Assembly (NCBI RefSeq): GCF_000247695.1
Contig: NW_004624805.1
Span: forward strand, 3,528,130-3,592,129
DNA: 64,000 nt
Origin: Heterocephalus glaber
Lineage: Eukaryota; Chordata; Mammalia; Rodentia; Bathyergidae
Direction of reading: 5' to 3'
Below, in pieces: positions 10,881-21,999 of this stretch. How positions within the stretch are numbered: position 1 is the stretch's first letter; each line of letters opens with the position of its first letter. The notes under the pieces were generated by a model. The model was not told where the DNA came from and did not search any database. It was given only the letters and a program-made list of their open reading frames with translations. The translations under genes were made by a program, and so were the position numbers.

Positions 10881-12240
10881 AATTGGGTACATGAAAATGA
10901 AATTCTGTAATAAAATTTTAAAACATGTAGCATTGGATTTGGAATATGGAGAGGAAGGGCCTCAAGAAGACTTGAATAACATTAGTGAAAATAGTAATGG
11001 AGGATGGAGAAATGATAACCTCTCATGCAGTATTGCAAAGCTTGTAACACTTCCTTGCATAAGATAAAAAAAGAAAATATACCCAATGAAGTGTATATTT
11101 CACTAAGAAGTCTTCTAGGCAGAAGGCTGAAGTCCCTGGTCTCTTTTAGCCAGGTAAAAGTTTATGCACAGAGAAAGATTAAAGAATTGTTTCATTTTAA
11201 AGCAGAATTTAGAGAAAATACAAAGGATCTATGACTCGCTCTCTTCAAAAATAAAATGCTCTTACTAAAAATAAAAGTTTCTTATCCTCACTCCCTCCAG
11301 TTAGAAAAATAAGAAATATTCTCAGAGCTAGATAGCAATTATTAAGGCCAGTGGTCTACCAGAAAAGCATGGTTTCAGTGTAAAAAATCCCTAGAATGTA
11401 CCTGTAAAAGAAAAGATCGAAGATTGAAAAATGAGTTAAAATTGTATCTAGTTTGGTTCTAGTAATCTTACGATTGCTAGTTTCTCTTTTGGACAAATGA
11501 CCTTTTAAAAATCTTGATAAGGAGGGCTTGGGCCCCTTTAAAAGTGATTTTAAAAAGGCTTCTAGGAATCCTAATGGGCATTGTTTTATAATACCTGACT
11601 CAGTGTGCATTACAAAAAAAAAAAATCTCAAAAATAAATGTGCTGTGGGCTCTGTTAAATGGGAGAGTTATAATTTGATATGCAGAAAGCCCACAATGTT
11701 TTCAAGGAATTATGGCAGCTTGGATTAAATGTGAAAAAAACAGTATAAAATGAAAATAGGCTTCTGAATGCTCAAAACTCTACAGGCAAGAAGCAGGCTG
11801 GAAAGGCTACTTAGTTGCAAATATGACCATTTTTAAGGAAAAAGAAAGATAACCCCAGCATTTGAGAAGTTGAAGACTAGAGCCACGGAGAATCATTCAT
11901 TTCCAGGGAGGAGGAATACACTAAAATAAAAGAACAGTATTGCACTTTAAAAGTTACTATGGACAAGCGAAAACTACACGCCTCTTGTTTACCCCCTTTT
12001 TCAGTAAGTGTTTATGGCAGTTATTCTGTGCCTGCCTCTCCAGTACATGTTGGGCAGATAGACTGTCTCTTTAGGAGAAACATATCTGAAGAGTTTCCAG
12101 TAAATATGAACCTGTTTAAAATAAGATCTTGAACTTTAAGCCTGAGGCTAAACCCATAGGAAGAAAATTCCAGGATTTGTGGAAGTGGGTGAGTATAGTA
12201 CGAATGTTGGGAGAATTTAAATCACTTGTGAGCAGAAAGT
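10881..12240. other. Unassigned AT-rich sequence
   Basis: No recognised gene or repeat. An A13 run lies at about 11612-11624. Open frames of 66-91 codons on both strands are unremarkable for such composition. Confidence 0.45.
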
Positions 12241-12665
12241 AAGCTGTGGTAGACTAAAGATGGTTACACACCCTACCGCACTCCTCCTGAGAGGTCATGC
12301 CTGTCTCCTCTCTTGAAACAGAGGGCTCTGGGACTGCTATGAGGAAGAGAATACAGTGGAAATCGTGAGGTGGTAGTTTCCAGTTTTTGGACTTAGGAAA
12401 AGGGCAACTTTCATCCCTACATCCTAGAAGTTATCTGTAAGAGCCTGAAGTTCAATGTTAGAAGTCTGATTGCCCTGAAATCATGCTAGAAAGGCCACCT
12501 GAACCCAGTCTTCCAGCTCTGCCTTCCCATCAGGTGAACACTATCCAGTGACCTCAGTCAACACAGTATGAAGCAGAGAACTACCCTGCTGAATTTAAAC
12601 AGTTATTTAAGTACTGGGGTAATGTGTAGTAACATCATTGCAACAGTGGATTTTTATAACTAATC
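12241..12665 (+). mobile_element. Old MLT1-type MaLR LTR
   Basis: The layout GTGGTAGACTAAAGATGG...CTGCCTTCCCATCAGGTGAA...GACCTCAGTCAACACAGTATG...GAGAACTACCCTGCTGAATT resembles strongly diverged MLT1 LTRs. No TSD is visible and the boundaries are approximate. Confidence 0.55.
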
Positions 12666-13570
12666 TGCTTTGGTTTTATGAGGAGTCTCAGGGGCCACGA
12701 TGTCTTGCCACTACCTTCTAGAGCTAACTGAAAGCAAAAGTAATCTGCAAAGCTCATTATATGATAAAATTACTTTTTAGAGACAAAAAGGTCAATTTTC
12801 TCTGAAACATTATGAAATAAATAATTTCACACATATAACAAACTTCAATGAAATTGTAACAACAACAACTTGCTTCTTTCTAAATAAATTACTGTACACA
12901 TATAATCAACCCAAAGGATGCATGTTTGGGCTGGCCTTTAGTTAACTGAACAATGAGTAGTTAGGTACTTTCTCATGAGCGAAGCAAGAGCAGAATGATA
13001 AATAAATTAAGACCATTTAGAGTAGCCTAAGTCAGTAATTTTCAAACACATCAAAAGTTTCAGTGTACGGAAATGAACTATGAACCAAGCATCTGTAACT
13101 AAGATGACAAACATACACGCATGCGTGTCTAAGTGCGTGTGTGTGTGTGTGCGCACATGTGCGCACCCATGCAAGGATACCCTTTGCTTTTAAAAGAAGG
13201 GGCACCCAGTGCCAGCATTTAACAGCTAAAAATTGGAGGCCATTTAAATACTCTTTAATAGCTAAGAACTAGAGAAAACACTTTTTTATTCTACACATTT
13301 TGCACTTGACACAGGAACTGAGTTTTTAGAAATATTTTATAACAAGCACATTTCACTTGTGAAAATTTATAAACAGTAAAAAACGCACTATTCCCAATGA
13401 ATGATTCCTTGACTTGTGGACTGATCAGCAGCCAAAATTATTTCCAACGAAGACTTCAACCCAATCAGCACATATTTCCATTCAGTGGTGCTTCTAATGC
13501 TTTTCCTCCTTAAGCTTCCCAACTTTCCAGAGGGGACGTCAGCCCTACTCCCAGACATTTTACTAAAGAT
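12666..13570. other. Unassigned sequence with a GT/GC repeat
   Basis: Apart from the alternating purine-pyrimidine tract at 13110-13169, nothing is recognised. Confidence 0.45.
13110..13169 (+). repeat. Imperfect GT/GC dinucleotide repeat
   Basis: Alternating purine-pyrimidine sequence: CATACACGCATGCGTG, then (GT)n, then GTGCGCACATGTGCGCAC. The last part is self-complementary. Confidence 0.9.
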
Positions 13571-13578
13571 GGCTCCAT

Positions 13579-13659
13579 GGCCCAGAGATTTTGCTCAGTG
13601 GTGCCACCACCTGCTTCGCAAAGCAAGGTCCTAAGTTCTATCCCTGGTACCAAAAAAAA
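13579..13659 (+). repeat. ID-type SINE
   Basis: Starts GGCCCAGAGATTTTGCTCAG and ends CCCTGGTACC plus A8. It is flanked by ggctccat (13571-13578) and gcctccat (13660-13667), a TSD with one mismatch. The A box is altered, so this is a diverged copy. Confidence 0.92.
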
Positions 13660-13851
13660 GCCTCCATATCTAACCTACAGCTAGGAATAACTACACTCCA
13701 GGTGTTTGCTGTGATGTAAAATGCTAAATTTAACTACTGTTTGGTGTTTACCAAAGCGCGATTGGCTGATAACCACTTAGTCCACCACTCCCCATTCTAA
13801 AAATCTCTCTTTGGATGAAGTCATAAGCACCAAGAAAGCAGTATTAAGCCT

Positions 13852-14236
13852 TGTATCTAGATGTCCTCCCAATTTCAGAGGTGCTGAAGCTAGAGTCTGT
13901 GAATATGGACTAAGGATGTGATATGGATTAAGTTTATCCACTGACTGGTTTAGCATAGTTCTAGGTGTGGATAATGGAAAGCCTCATCCAGGGTGTGAGT
14001 GGCACCAACCAATAGCGTGCAGCCTGGATAGAATAAAAGGGAAAGGGAGGCTTGCTGCTGCTGGTTTGTGGCCTCCTGCATGCCCTGCCATGGGCTATTT
14101 CTCCTCTGCTACTCCCTGCCTTGGAGCCAACTGACTATGGACTGAAACCTCTACAAACTGAGCTGAAATAAACCTTTCCTCCTTTAACTTGTGAGTGTTG
14201 GCTATTTTGTCCCAGCAAAAAAACAGTAAGAAGACA
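13852..14236 (+). mobile_element. Solo LTR, window LTR family A, with 5-bp TSD
   Basis: About 385 bp bounded by a perfect 5-bp TSD, agcag, at 13847-13851 and 14237-14241. It contains TCTAGATGTCCTCC, GCCTTGGAGCCAACTGACTA, TGGACTGAAACCTCTACAAA and a polyadenylation signal within GAAATAAACCTTTCCTCC. It shares these blocks with the LTR at 38780-39186 and, in antisense, with those at 24613 and 43707. It is an ERVL/MaLR-type LTR; the exact family is not named. Confidence 0.85.
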
Positions 14237-14600
14237 AGCAGCATGTGTAGCTCTGTCTTTTTACTGTTTTCCTCCCTATTCACGCAGCAGGACAGCATTT
14301 TTAAAAGTGTCTTTGATGCTAAGCCAACAGACTATGTTGAAGGGAACCTTAAGAAACAAGTCTGCAGCAGAAAGTCCTTAGTCATTTACTATGAGGTTGC
14401 CTTTAAGGACAAAGTGGAATTACACTGCACTACGTCTAAAAGGATACGTTCTTCTTTGAATTATAGCTATTCTCCTAAAATGCTGATGAACTTTGATCTT
14501 ATGAACACAGAAAATATCTCTCCTTGTGAATAGTTTCCTTAGAGAGCTCAAAGCAAAATTGGTGATCTAAGCGCAAGTAAAACATAGGAGCTTTTATAAA
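14237..14600. other. Unassigned sequence
   Basis: A 112-codon plus frame (14195-14533) starts inside the LTR and runs out of it. It has no recognisable domain and I do not call it a gene. Confidence 0.45.
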
Positions 14601-15182
14601 CTGCATTGTGCATCCTACTCCTACTGGATCTGTCCAATTTTTACCATGTCATTTTTACAGTATTGAGTTAAAAAGCCATGACATAAAATTCACCTGTTGT
14701 ATGTGGACAGTTCAAAGATGTTTCAGCCAATTTATCGAGGTATATGTATAAATCATCACTACAACCTAGCTTTAAAACATTTCCATCTCCCCACAAAACT
14801 CCCTTGAATCTATATACACCCAAGGCCTCTCCTATTCCTAGACCCCCCTCTGAAGTGTTTTTTGTCTACATCAGTTTCCCTTTTCTAGACATTTCATAGA
14901 AATGGAATCATATAATAGTCTTCTGATTCTGGAATCTTTCATTTAGCTCAATATTTTTGAGGTTCATCCATCCTGGAGCATGTTATCAGTATTATTTCCT
15001 TTTTCCTTGCTGAACAGTGTTCCAAAGCATGGACATGACACACTGTTGATGGACATTTGGGCTGTTTCTTGTTTTTAATCCATTATGAATAATGTCACAA
15101 ATATTACATACAAGTCTTCGTGTCAACATATGTTTTCATTCTCTTGGGAAGATTTTAAGAAGTGTAATTATTGATTTTATGG

Positions 15183-15631
15183 TGTGATAATTAATTTCAT
15201 GTGTCAACTTGGCTGGGCCACTGTGCCCAATATTTGGCCAAACTTTCTGGATATTTCTGTAAGAGTATTTTTGGATGAGCTCAGTACTGAAATTTGTGAA
15301 CTTTCACTAAAGCAGATTGTCACCTATCTTTTGGGTAGATTTCATCCAATCAGATGAAGGCCTGAACAAAACAAAAAGCTAACCTTTTGTGCAAGAGGGC
15401 ATTCCCCAGCAGGCTGCCTTCAGACTCTCTGCAACATCCACTCTTCCTGCTTTTCCAGCAGACTGCCTTTGGACTCAAATGGCAACTTCCTTGAGTCTCT
15501 TGGCAGCTAACCGCTCCCATCAGGCTCACAAAGTCTCTGCAACTGCGTGAGCCTATTCCTTTCAGTAAATTCCTTCTTGCACTATGCACACCCGATGAGC
15601 TCTACCTCTCTGTGGACATCTGACTAAAGTA
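15183..15631 (+). mobile_element. MLT2-type ERVL solo LTR
   Basis: About 449 bp starting TGTGATAATTAATTTCATGT and ending CATCTGACTAAAGTA, flanked by a perfect 5-bp TSD, tatgg, at 15178-15182 and 15632-15636. Internal blocks are GTGTCAACTTGGCTGGGCCA, TTTCATCCAATCAGATGAAGG and GCGTGAGCCTATTCCTTTC, all characteristic of MLT2 LTRs as I remember them. Confidence 0.88.
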
Positions 15632-15944
15632 TATGGCAAATTGGTTTAACTTCTAAAGAAACAGCCAGACTGTTTTCAAAAGTGATTGCTACCAACTTAC
15701 ATTCCTACCATTAATGTATTAGAGCTCCTGTTTCTCCATATCCTATACACTATGTATGGTATGCTTTTTGGTTTATAATTATCCTGAGGGACATGCAGCA
15801 GTATCTCATGTTTTAGTGTGTATTTTCCTAATGACTAATGGTACTGACCACATTTTCCTGTGTTTACTAGTCATTCTTAGTCTTTTTGATAAACATCTAG
15901 TTCTTTTGCTCACTTTTAATGAGGTTATTTTCTTCTGAGATTCT

Positions 15945-16047
15945 GTTTGTTTGTTTGTTTTGTTGGGTTTTTTTGGTACTGGGGATCGAACTCGGGTCCT
16001 TGCACTTGCGCAGCAGGTGGCAAAATGACTGAGCTAAATCCCTGGCC
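15945..16047 (-). repeat. ID-type SINE
   Basis: The plus strand shows a (TTTG)n/T-rich tail, then TTGGTACTGGGGATCGAACT, and ends CTGAGCTAAATCCCTGGCC. A perfect 10-bp TSD, ctgagattct, lies at 15935-15944 and 16048-16057. The B box (GTTCGATCC, reverse) is intact. Confidence 0.95.
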
Positions 16048-16387
16048 CTGAGATTCTTTATATGCTCTGGATACAAGTCCTTCATCCTACATGATTTATA
16101 AATATTTTCCATGTTTGTCTATATTTTCCACAGACTGTCTTTTTAGGTTCTCAGTAATGTCTTTGGAAGATTAAAGTTTTAACTTGAATGAAGTCCAGTT
16201 TACCATTTTTTTCTCTTATGGATTATGTTTTAAGTGTTATGTCTAACAACTCCCTACCTGACCCAAAGTCATAAAGTCTCTCTGTGCCTTGTTTTAGAAG
16301 CGTTATAGTTTTAGTCCTCACATTTAGGTCTATTATTTAGTTTGCATTATTTTTTATGCATGCTTTAATTTTGTAAGGAAATAAAAA

Positions 16388-16447
16388 GGGGTAAGGATGA
16401 AGCTCAGTGTAAAGGTCCTAGGTTCAATCCCCAGTACTTGGAGGAAA
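16388..16447 (+). repeat. Truncated, older tRNA-like SINE
   Basis: GGGGTAAGGATGAAGCTCAG followed by CTAGGTTCAATCCCCAGTAC: a shortened A-box/B-box pair. No clear TSD. Confidence 0.65.
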
Positions 16448-16460
16448 GAAATTAGTGGAC

Positions 16461-16536
16461 AGTAAGCTCAGTGGCATCGCACTTGCCTGGCAGGCATGAG
16501 ACCCTGAATTCAATTCCCAGCACCCGCCCCCCAAAA
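16461..16536 (+). repeat. tRNA-like SINE, distinct ID subfamily
   Basis: Contains AGTAAGCTCAGTGGCATCGC, CTTGCCTGGCAGGCATGAG and TTCAATTCCCAGCACC plus tail. A perfect 11-bp TSD, aattagtggac, lies at 16450-16460 and 16537-16547. The end is CAGCACC rather than GGTACC, so it differs from the dominant ID type here. Confidence 0.88.
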
Positions 16537-16879
16537 AATTAGTGGACCAAAAATTTACAAATGTCTGGACTCAGTTCCACTCCACTGATCTATAAGCTTC
16601 TTATGCCAGTGCCCTTTGTCCTGATTACTCTACTTTGGAGTGAGTTTCAAAGTTGGGAAGTATAAGTCCTCCAGTTTTGCTCTTTTATCCATTTGTTTTA
16701 AACTGCATTTGGTTCTACTGCATCATTTTAAATATTTTCTTAGATAAGACATAGAAATATAAAGATTAAGCTATATTTTAAGAGCTTTTCAAAAGAATAT
16801 GGTCCTTTTAAGATTTGAGAGTGATAGCCATTAATGTAGTCCCCTAGGAACAACTGTGAATTCAAGTCTCCCCACCACC

Positions 16880-17040
16880 CATGTCCACATCAACAAACAT
16901 TTATTGTGTGTCCACTAGATACAAGGGACCCTGCAGGGTTAGGTGCCAAAAATACAGAGAAAAATAAGATGGGCCTCGCTTAGCATATAAGTAGGGAACG
17001 ATGGCATAAAGAGCAACAACAGAAATATACACAAGATACA
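16880..17040 (-). mobile_element. L2 LINE 3' fragment
   Basis: CATCAACAAACATTTATTGTGTGTCC, then a block like ...GTTAGGTGCCAAAAATACAGAG...AAGATGGGCC, matches the antisense of the L2 3' end. Diverged. Confidence 0.6.
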
Positions 17041-17457
17041 ATGGTAACAAGAGCGAGGGTTATTAATTTTATCAAATCACATTTCTCTTCATACAATATG
17101 CTTGCTTCTGCGAAAAAAGTTTACAATTTTGGGTATCGTTTTACAAGTCTGCAAATTTTGGTATTTTATAAACATAGTGAATTTAAAATGCTACAGAGGC
17201 TAGTATTTAAAAATATTTATAATAAGCAATCCTATTAAGTAGGGATTCTCTCAAATCATTTAAATCATTCATTTGCTGTTTCTCTTAATTTTAGGAATTT
17301 AAATGAATGAGACAAACAAAAATTTATAAGGAAAGGTCTCATTTCACCTCCTTTTACCTTCTCTTTCCCCAGAGGTAACTTGTTATGGTTGGTTAATTCC
17401 TGATTATTTGAAGCAACACATGCAACAGGCAAATAATGTGTTTGGCCACGTGAGCAT

Positions 17458-17458
<1 letters not shown>
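17041..17458. other. Unassigned sequence
   Basis: AT-rich and nothing recognised. Short frames (65-80 codons) are not supported as genes. Confidence 0.4.

Positions 17459-17489
<31 letters not shown>
17458..17489 (+). repeat. (CA)n microsatellite
   Basis: About 14 CA units preceded by GAGCATG and followed by CGTGTATG. Confidence 0.97.
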
Positions 17490-17490
<1 letters not shown>

Positions 17491-18640
17491 TATGTATGAG
17501 TATGCATAAATAAAGCTTCACAGTGATGATTTCTGAAACGTGCTCTACTGGAGATTTCAGTAAATTACATTAAAAAGAAAAGCAGAAAGGAAAGAAGTTA
17601 CAAGGAAGACAGAGTGGATTTTTCCAAGTTCAAATATATTTGAGAAATTCTAAGTTAAATAAAATACCAATGCATAGTGATCACTCCCACCTTTCTTAAA
17701 ATTAGCTGACTTCCAAACCCTTTAAACCATAGATCACCTAGTAGAATCTTGAAAGACTAGACCTCTGCAAAAATAGAGTATGGGAAGCAAGCTGGTTATG
17801 GTTTCTCCTTCACTGTCACGATGGCAACAATTCATGTAAATGAACAAACACGTATTCAAAATCATCAGAGCCACATAAGTTTGCCACTGGGCAAAAGACT
17901 AAAATAATAAAGTGAACACATTGTTTTAAGATTCTATCTTTATTATGTTGGAATAGCTGTACTGCTTTATTTCCTTTGGCAGCACAATAAAAGAATAGAA
18001 CTATAAAGCCTGACTCTAAAATGTGCTGCTGTGTTTATATTTTAAAAAGTAAATATAATCAAACGGTGTCACTATAAATTTTACTCATTTTTAAAATTTT
18101 ACTTTACAAAACCAAGTTAGGATTAAAATGATTTGTAATATTAATACAGTACATTATTATAAAAAGAACTTTTACAAAGTTAATTTAAAAACTACTGTGA
18201 AATTATGTTTATCTACAGCTGTCTATACATGTACAAAAATGATTAATTTAGAAATATCTCCTTTCATGTTAGAATTCAAATCAAGCTACGACTCAGAAGT
18301 GAGCACTGTTAAACTCGCCATTGAGATTTGATGGGTCTATTTGTGAATGACAACTTTCCAATATACTTTCTTATTTCTGTCTTTTTGCTGGAATTTTAAA
18401 TGGGAGAGAAATTTTGGGGTATTTCCTACTGTAGTGACCCTTATTGTAGCCAACAGAGGTGCTGAAGTCATAGGTGGAAGCTTTTTAAAGAAGTCACCAA
18501 TGGAGAAAAGCTTTTTTTGTTGTTTCTTCATTGCTGCTGAGAACGGAAGTGTGCTAACTGTGCTCCTCATCTGTAAATGCCAGATACAGTACACTCCTCA
18601 TTCCTTTATATCCAAACACTATTTGTTTACTGCCCTATTT
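17490..18640. other. Unassigned AT-rich sequence
   Basis: No recognised repeat. It includes the first half of the 234-codon open frame that starts at 18347 (see the separate entry). Confidence 0.4.
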
Positions 18641-19051
18641 AAGCTTTCTCTTACCGCAACTCAAGCCAAAACGATTTCTCCCTGCCAGAAGCTGATTCTC
18701 CTTCATGTCTCTCATTTAACCCTGTCATATCTAAAGTACTTTAAACTACTACTTGACTTGACTAGTATGCATACTGTGTCCACTGAGAAGTCTAGGGAAT
18801 TTAGATGGCAGGACACAATGCACATATCCTTGTACAATCGTATTGTCCAGAAAACCAGGCACATGCTGTTTATATTGGCATTCTATAAATATTTTGCTGA
18901 ATGGTATTTCTATTCCGTGTTTTTCCTAGGAATAGTTAATCCTCATGAGAATGCATCTATTGTGAAAACAATGAAGTTACTTATTACTTTTAGGAAATGT
19001 TCACAGATTACCTGTATCTTAAGTGACTATATGCGATTTTGTTTTCTGTGA
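18347..19051 (+). other. Longest open frame in the window (234 codons), unrecognised
   Basis: Opens MTTFQYTFLF and closes SDYMRFCFL. It is rich in F, L, S and K, as expected of translated AT-rich DNA. I recognise no domain, signal peptide or catalytic motif. The sequence around the ATG is not a strong Kozak context. Its 3' third overlaps an L2-like fragment, which argues against a conserved protein. There are no obvious splice partners nearby. It is listed because it is unusually long for this base composition. I believe it is probably fortuitous. Confidence 0.12.
18690..18903 (+). mobile_element. L2 LINE 3' end, diverged
   Basis: GTATTGTCCAGAAAACCAGG, then CACATGCTG, then TTCTATAAATATTTTGCTGAATG resembles the 3' terminus of L2 (...GCACATAGTAGG...AATAAATATTTGTTGAATG). 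The left limit is uncertain. Confidence 0.5.
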
Positions 19052-19272
19052 TACAGTGGTGTCATGGCAAGGCTAGCAAGGTACAGACAACCTACGGACT
19101 TGGGCACAGAATGCTGGAAAGGAATAAATGGTTTAATGACGAAGGGACTTTCAGCAGTATCATTAGAAGCTGACAGAAAGAGCTGGGGCAATAAATTTAG
19201 ACACACAAACAAAATCATGCATATACGGAACAATCAAGAGTCTACAAAAGTAATCTGGCAATGTCATGCATT

Positions 19273-19340
19273 AATTCAACCAACCATTATTGAAAGTCTA
19301 CTGTGTAACAGGCTCCATGTTGCACTGGAAAACTGAAAGT
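19273..19340 (-). mobile_element. L2 LINE 3' fragment
   Basis: TTCAACCAACCATTATTGAAAG and CTACTGTGTAACAGGCTCCATG resemble antisense L2 3' sequence (CAACAAATATTTATTGAGC...CTACTATGTGCCAGGCACTG). Confidence 0.5.
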
Positions 19341-19903
19341 AAATGAGAAATATCAAGCATTCATGTTAGCTCTCTATAAAGATTAAAACTGAATAAATTT
19401 AAAATTTCATCTCTTTCTCTCCATATAAAACTGCATTCCACGTGGTTAAGGTACATTAAGAAATTATCTCATTGCTTAGAACATCACAAATAGTTTATTT
19501 TCCTAAGAGCTAGAATACTTATCCTAGAAACTCCTTCAAAGAGTTGAATTTCTGTCCCCAACTTGCTGAGGACAGAAGTGTGCTATGGCATCATGAGTTA
19601 GTGTCCACCCAGACCGTTGTGGACACAGAGCTCACGACCTGAGGAGACCAAGGCAGCACTGGCCCAGACACCGCCTGTCCGTCCCAGCTGCTGAAACATT
19701 CCTACGCTTCACGGTGTATTTTCTTCTAAATCTTAAGAGGAAAAGGTAAAAACAGAAACTCTTTTGCCAACCATGAAAGTGGATGCATTTTAAATTATGG
19801 AGTCAAAATGAGCTCCTCTACACTTTTAAACGGCCCCCCGCCAAAAAGTAGGAAAAAAGTACTATCTCCCCTTTGCTCAACTGCAACTTTGTGAATGATG
19901 ATG
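19341..19903. other. Unassigned sequence
   Basis: No recognised repeat or gene. It includes a locally GC-richer patch at about 19610-19700. Confidence 0.45.
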
Positions 19904-19918
19904 AAAGAATCAGAAATT

Positions 19919-20016
19919 GGGCCAGGGATTTAGCTCAGTGGTTCCAACGCCTACCTTGTAAGCGCAAGGTTCTGAGTTCGATCTCCGGTACCAAAAAACA
20001 AAAAAACAAAAAAACC
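19919..20016 (+). repeat. ID-type SINE, well preserved
   Basis: GGGCCAGGGATTTAGCTCAG head, B box GAGTTCGATCTCC, end CCGGTACC and an A-rich tail with (CAAAAAA)n. A perfect 14-bp TSD, aaagaatcagaaat, lies at 19904-19917 and 20017-20030. Pol III boxes are near consensus. Confidence 0.96.
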
Positions 20017-20030
20017 AAAGAATCAGAAAT

Positions 20031-20671
20031 GTTGTAGCTTCAGCTATGCAGTTTATGTCTGAGGCAACTTAAAATCACCTACTGATTAAATAGGGTCAAA
20101 GTGAGACGGCAAGGTCAAAATTTACCTTTGAAAAACCCAAACCCATTTCTCAAGTGCATTTTTAAAAGGAAGAATGCAATATTTAAAAATTAATAGAATT
20201 TCATTCCACCAGAAATTCACTAAACCAGGAATCAGTAGATTCTACACAATTAATTTCTTGACAAATTTAGTTGCTAAATATTAATTTTAAAACTCATGTT
20301 ACTGCTTTGTTCTGTTATGAACCACAGGGATTTCTCCTCAGAGTGCAAAGGCCTAAGCATTCATTTAGCCTGTCTCACAGAGCAGGCATGATCTCTGCCC
20401 TTAGATCAGGAGGCTCGCTACAGTCACCTGGGACAGACTTGGCCAGTGCAGCAAGCCAGGAGGTTACAGGGCCTGGGATGTTTCACATCAAGAAAGGAGT
20501 TACAGCCCAGTCAGATCAGAGCGAATTACACAGGAAATGTGAACAGTAACCCTTTCATGTCTTGGCACCTCCTCCCACTCTCTGTGATAAATAGAGCCCC
20601 ACTGCCTTCCAGTTATTTGAATATCCAAGCCAAGAGCAGAGAGGGATTGGGGAAGAGGAAAGAGCACAGTA
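20031..20671. other. Unassigned sequence
   Basis: No recognised repeat or gene. Overlapping frames of 92 and 94 codons have no recognisable domain, and one of them ends in the dinucleotide repeat. Confidence 0.45.
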
Positions 20672-20683
20672 CGTACGTACGTA

Positions 20684-20714
<31 letters not shown>
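20672..20714 (+). repeat. (TACG)n-(AC)n compound microsatellite
   Basis: About five perfect TACG units, with a self-complementary GTAC/ACGT core, run directly into about 13 AC units. There are five CpGs in 20 bp, in an otherwise CpG-poor region. Confidence 0.97.
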
Positions 20715-21897
20715 CAGCATAAATTCATAATGACATGATCAAATCATGCTGCTCTAGAAAACAGCCTTTAGCCTTTTAAATTGCCACATATGCAGTGTAC
20801 CACTGCTTTCTCCAACAGGGCCCTAAGTAAAAATTCCAAAGAAACGAAGAATCAGGCAGGGGTAGAGAGATGAAATAGTTGGCAGATTTATCATAAGTAG
20901 GGAAACATGGCTCCTATAAAGCTGACCAAACAAATAGGTCTCCACCCTGACTTATGTTCCAACATCTTGTTCCCAGTCAGTCTTTAGGGAAAGCATTCTT
21001 TCTGTAATAAATAATGTGCAATCAAATCAAAATTTCTTACTTCATCCTTTATCTAATCTATATAAAAGTTTCCTCAATATTCTAAGCCAGAAGCTTAGAC
21101 AATTTAACTAATTGTAAACATATTTTAAAGGAGTAGCTTAGCCATAGTTAAACAAAATTAAAATATTTCTAGTTGCTAATTTGCAACAGCAAATGTAACC
21201 ATGCCTGTCTTAGATACTTTTAGAAATCCTGGTTGGGATCTCAAGAAAACAAGACTTTCTTTACCATATTTGCCTCTGGGAAAAGGAAAATTCTTATTTC
21301 TATAAACAGGTGCATTTGAGAGATACTAAAACAAACACAAGAGTCCTGTGTTGGTGAGGGGATGGGTGGGGGCAACAAAATACAACGGTGAAGAAGGTGC
21401 TATATCCAACTGGATACATTTAAAATAAGGAACAGACTTTCTCTGAATCAAGATTAACTTTTTTTTCCATTGGTAGACCTTTACAATACAAATGGTTTGC
21501 TATAAAGAGTAGGAAAAAACAAATCAAAGTGAATACAGAGATGACAAAGCAAACCACCAATACAAGTAAAAAGGATTAGCTTTCCAGGTCTATCTAGAAT
21601 AGGGAACAATAAAAACAAAGGATTTTTTCCTAGCAAAGTGGGTCCTCTAAACCACATACTGTATTCTTCAATGAACAGCCTATATTTTCATATAATAAAT
21701 GTCACATCCCTAGAAATAGCAAATGAGATTTAAACTGTAGACTTCTTAGCTGCCTTAAAGTTAAAGTTAAACAACTGATGTCTAATTTCTCCAGTACTGG
21801 CTCACAGATGTGCAGTCTCAAAACTGTAGCAAGCTAAAGGTGTTCATTCTTTCTGAGGATTCTGAATTGCTACAACACTTAACATGAGGAAAATATT
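20715..21897. other. Unassigned AT-rich sequence
   Basis: Nothing recognised over 1.2 kb. No open frame worth noting. Confidence 0.45.
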
Positions 21898-21913
21898 ACA
21901 GAATGATAGGGAG

Positions 21914-21999
21914 AGGGCCGGGGATTTAGCTCTGAGGTTCTGCCGCCTGCCTTGCAGGCACATGGACCTGAGTTCGACCAAAAAAACCAAAAAACAAAA
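21914..21999 (+). repeat. ID-type SINE with damaged 3' end
   Basis: GGGCCGGGGATTTAGCTCTG head. The 3' end is GAGTTCGACCAAAAAAACC, so the CCCCGGTACC block is deleted between the B box and the tail. TSD: acagaatgatagggag (21898-21913) and acagaatgaaagggag (22000-22015). Confidence 0.93.

Larger units (their letters stand above)
14600..16725 (-). mobile_element. Old LINE-1 3' region with four nested insertions
   Basis: Antisense L1M 3' sequence: GACATAAAATTCACCTGTTG, CATAGAAATGGAATCATATA, GATGGACATTTGGGCTGTTT, GTAATGTCTTTGGAAGATTAAAG, and finally TCCACTCCACTGATCTATAAG. It is split by an MLT2-like LTR (15183-15631), an ID SINE (15945-16047) and two further tRNA-like SINEs (16388-16447, 16461-16536). 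Reading across the breaks restores L1 order. The left limit is approximate. Confidence 0.85.

Noticed and set aside
12241..12665. Possible exon in a better-preserved, more GC-balanced stretch
   Set aside because: Its order of blocks fits an old MLT1 LTR, and all frames have stops.
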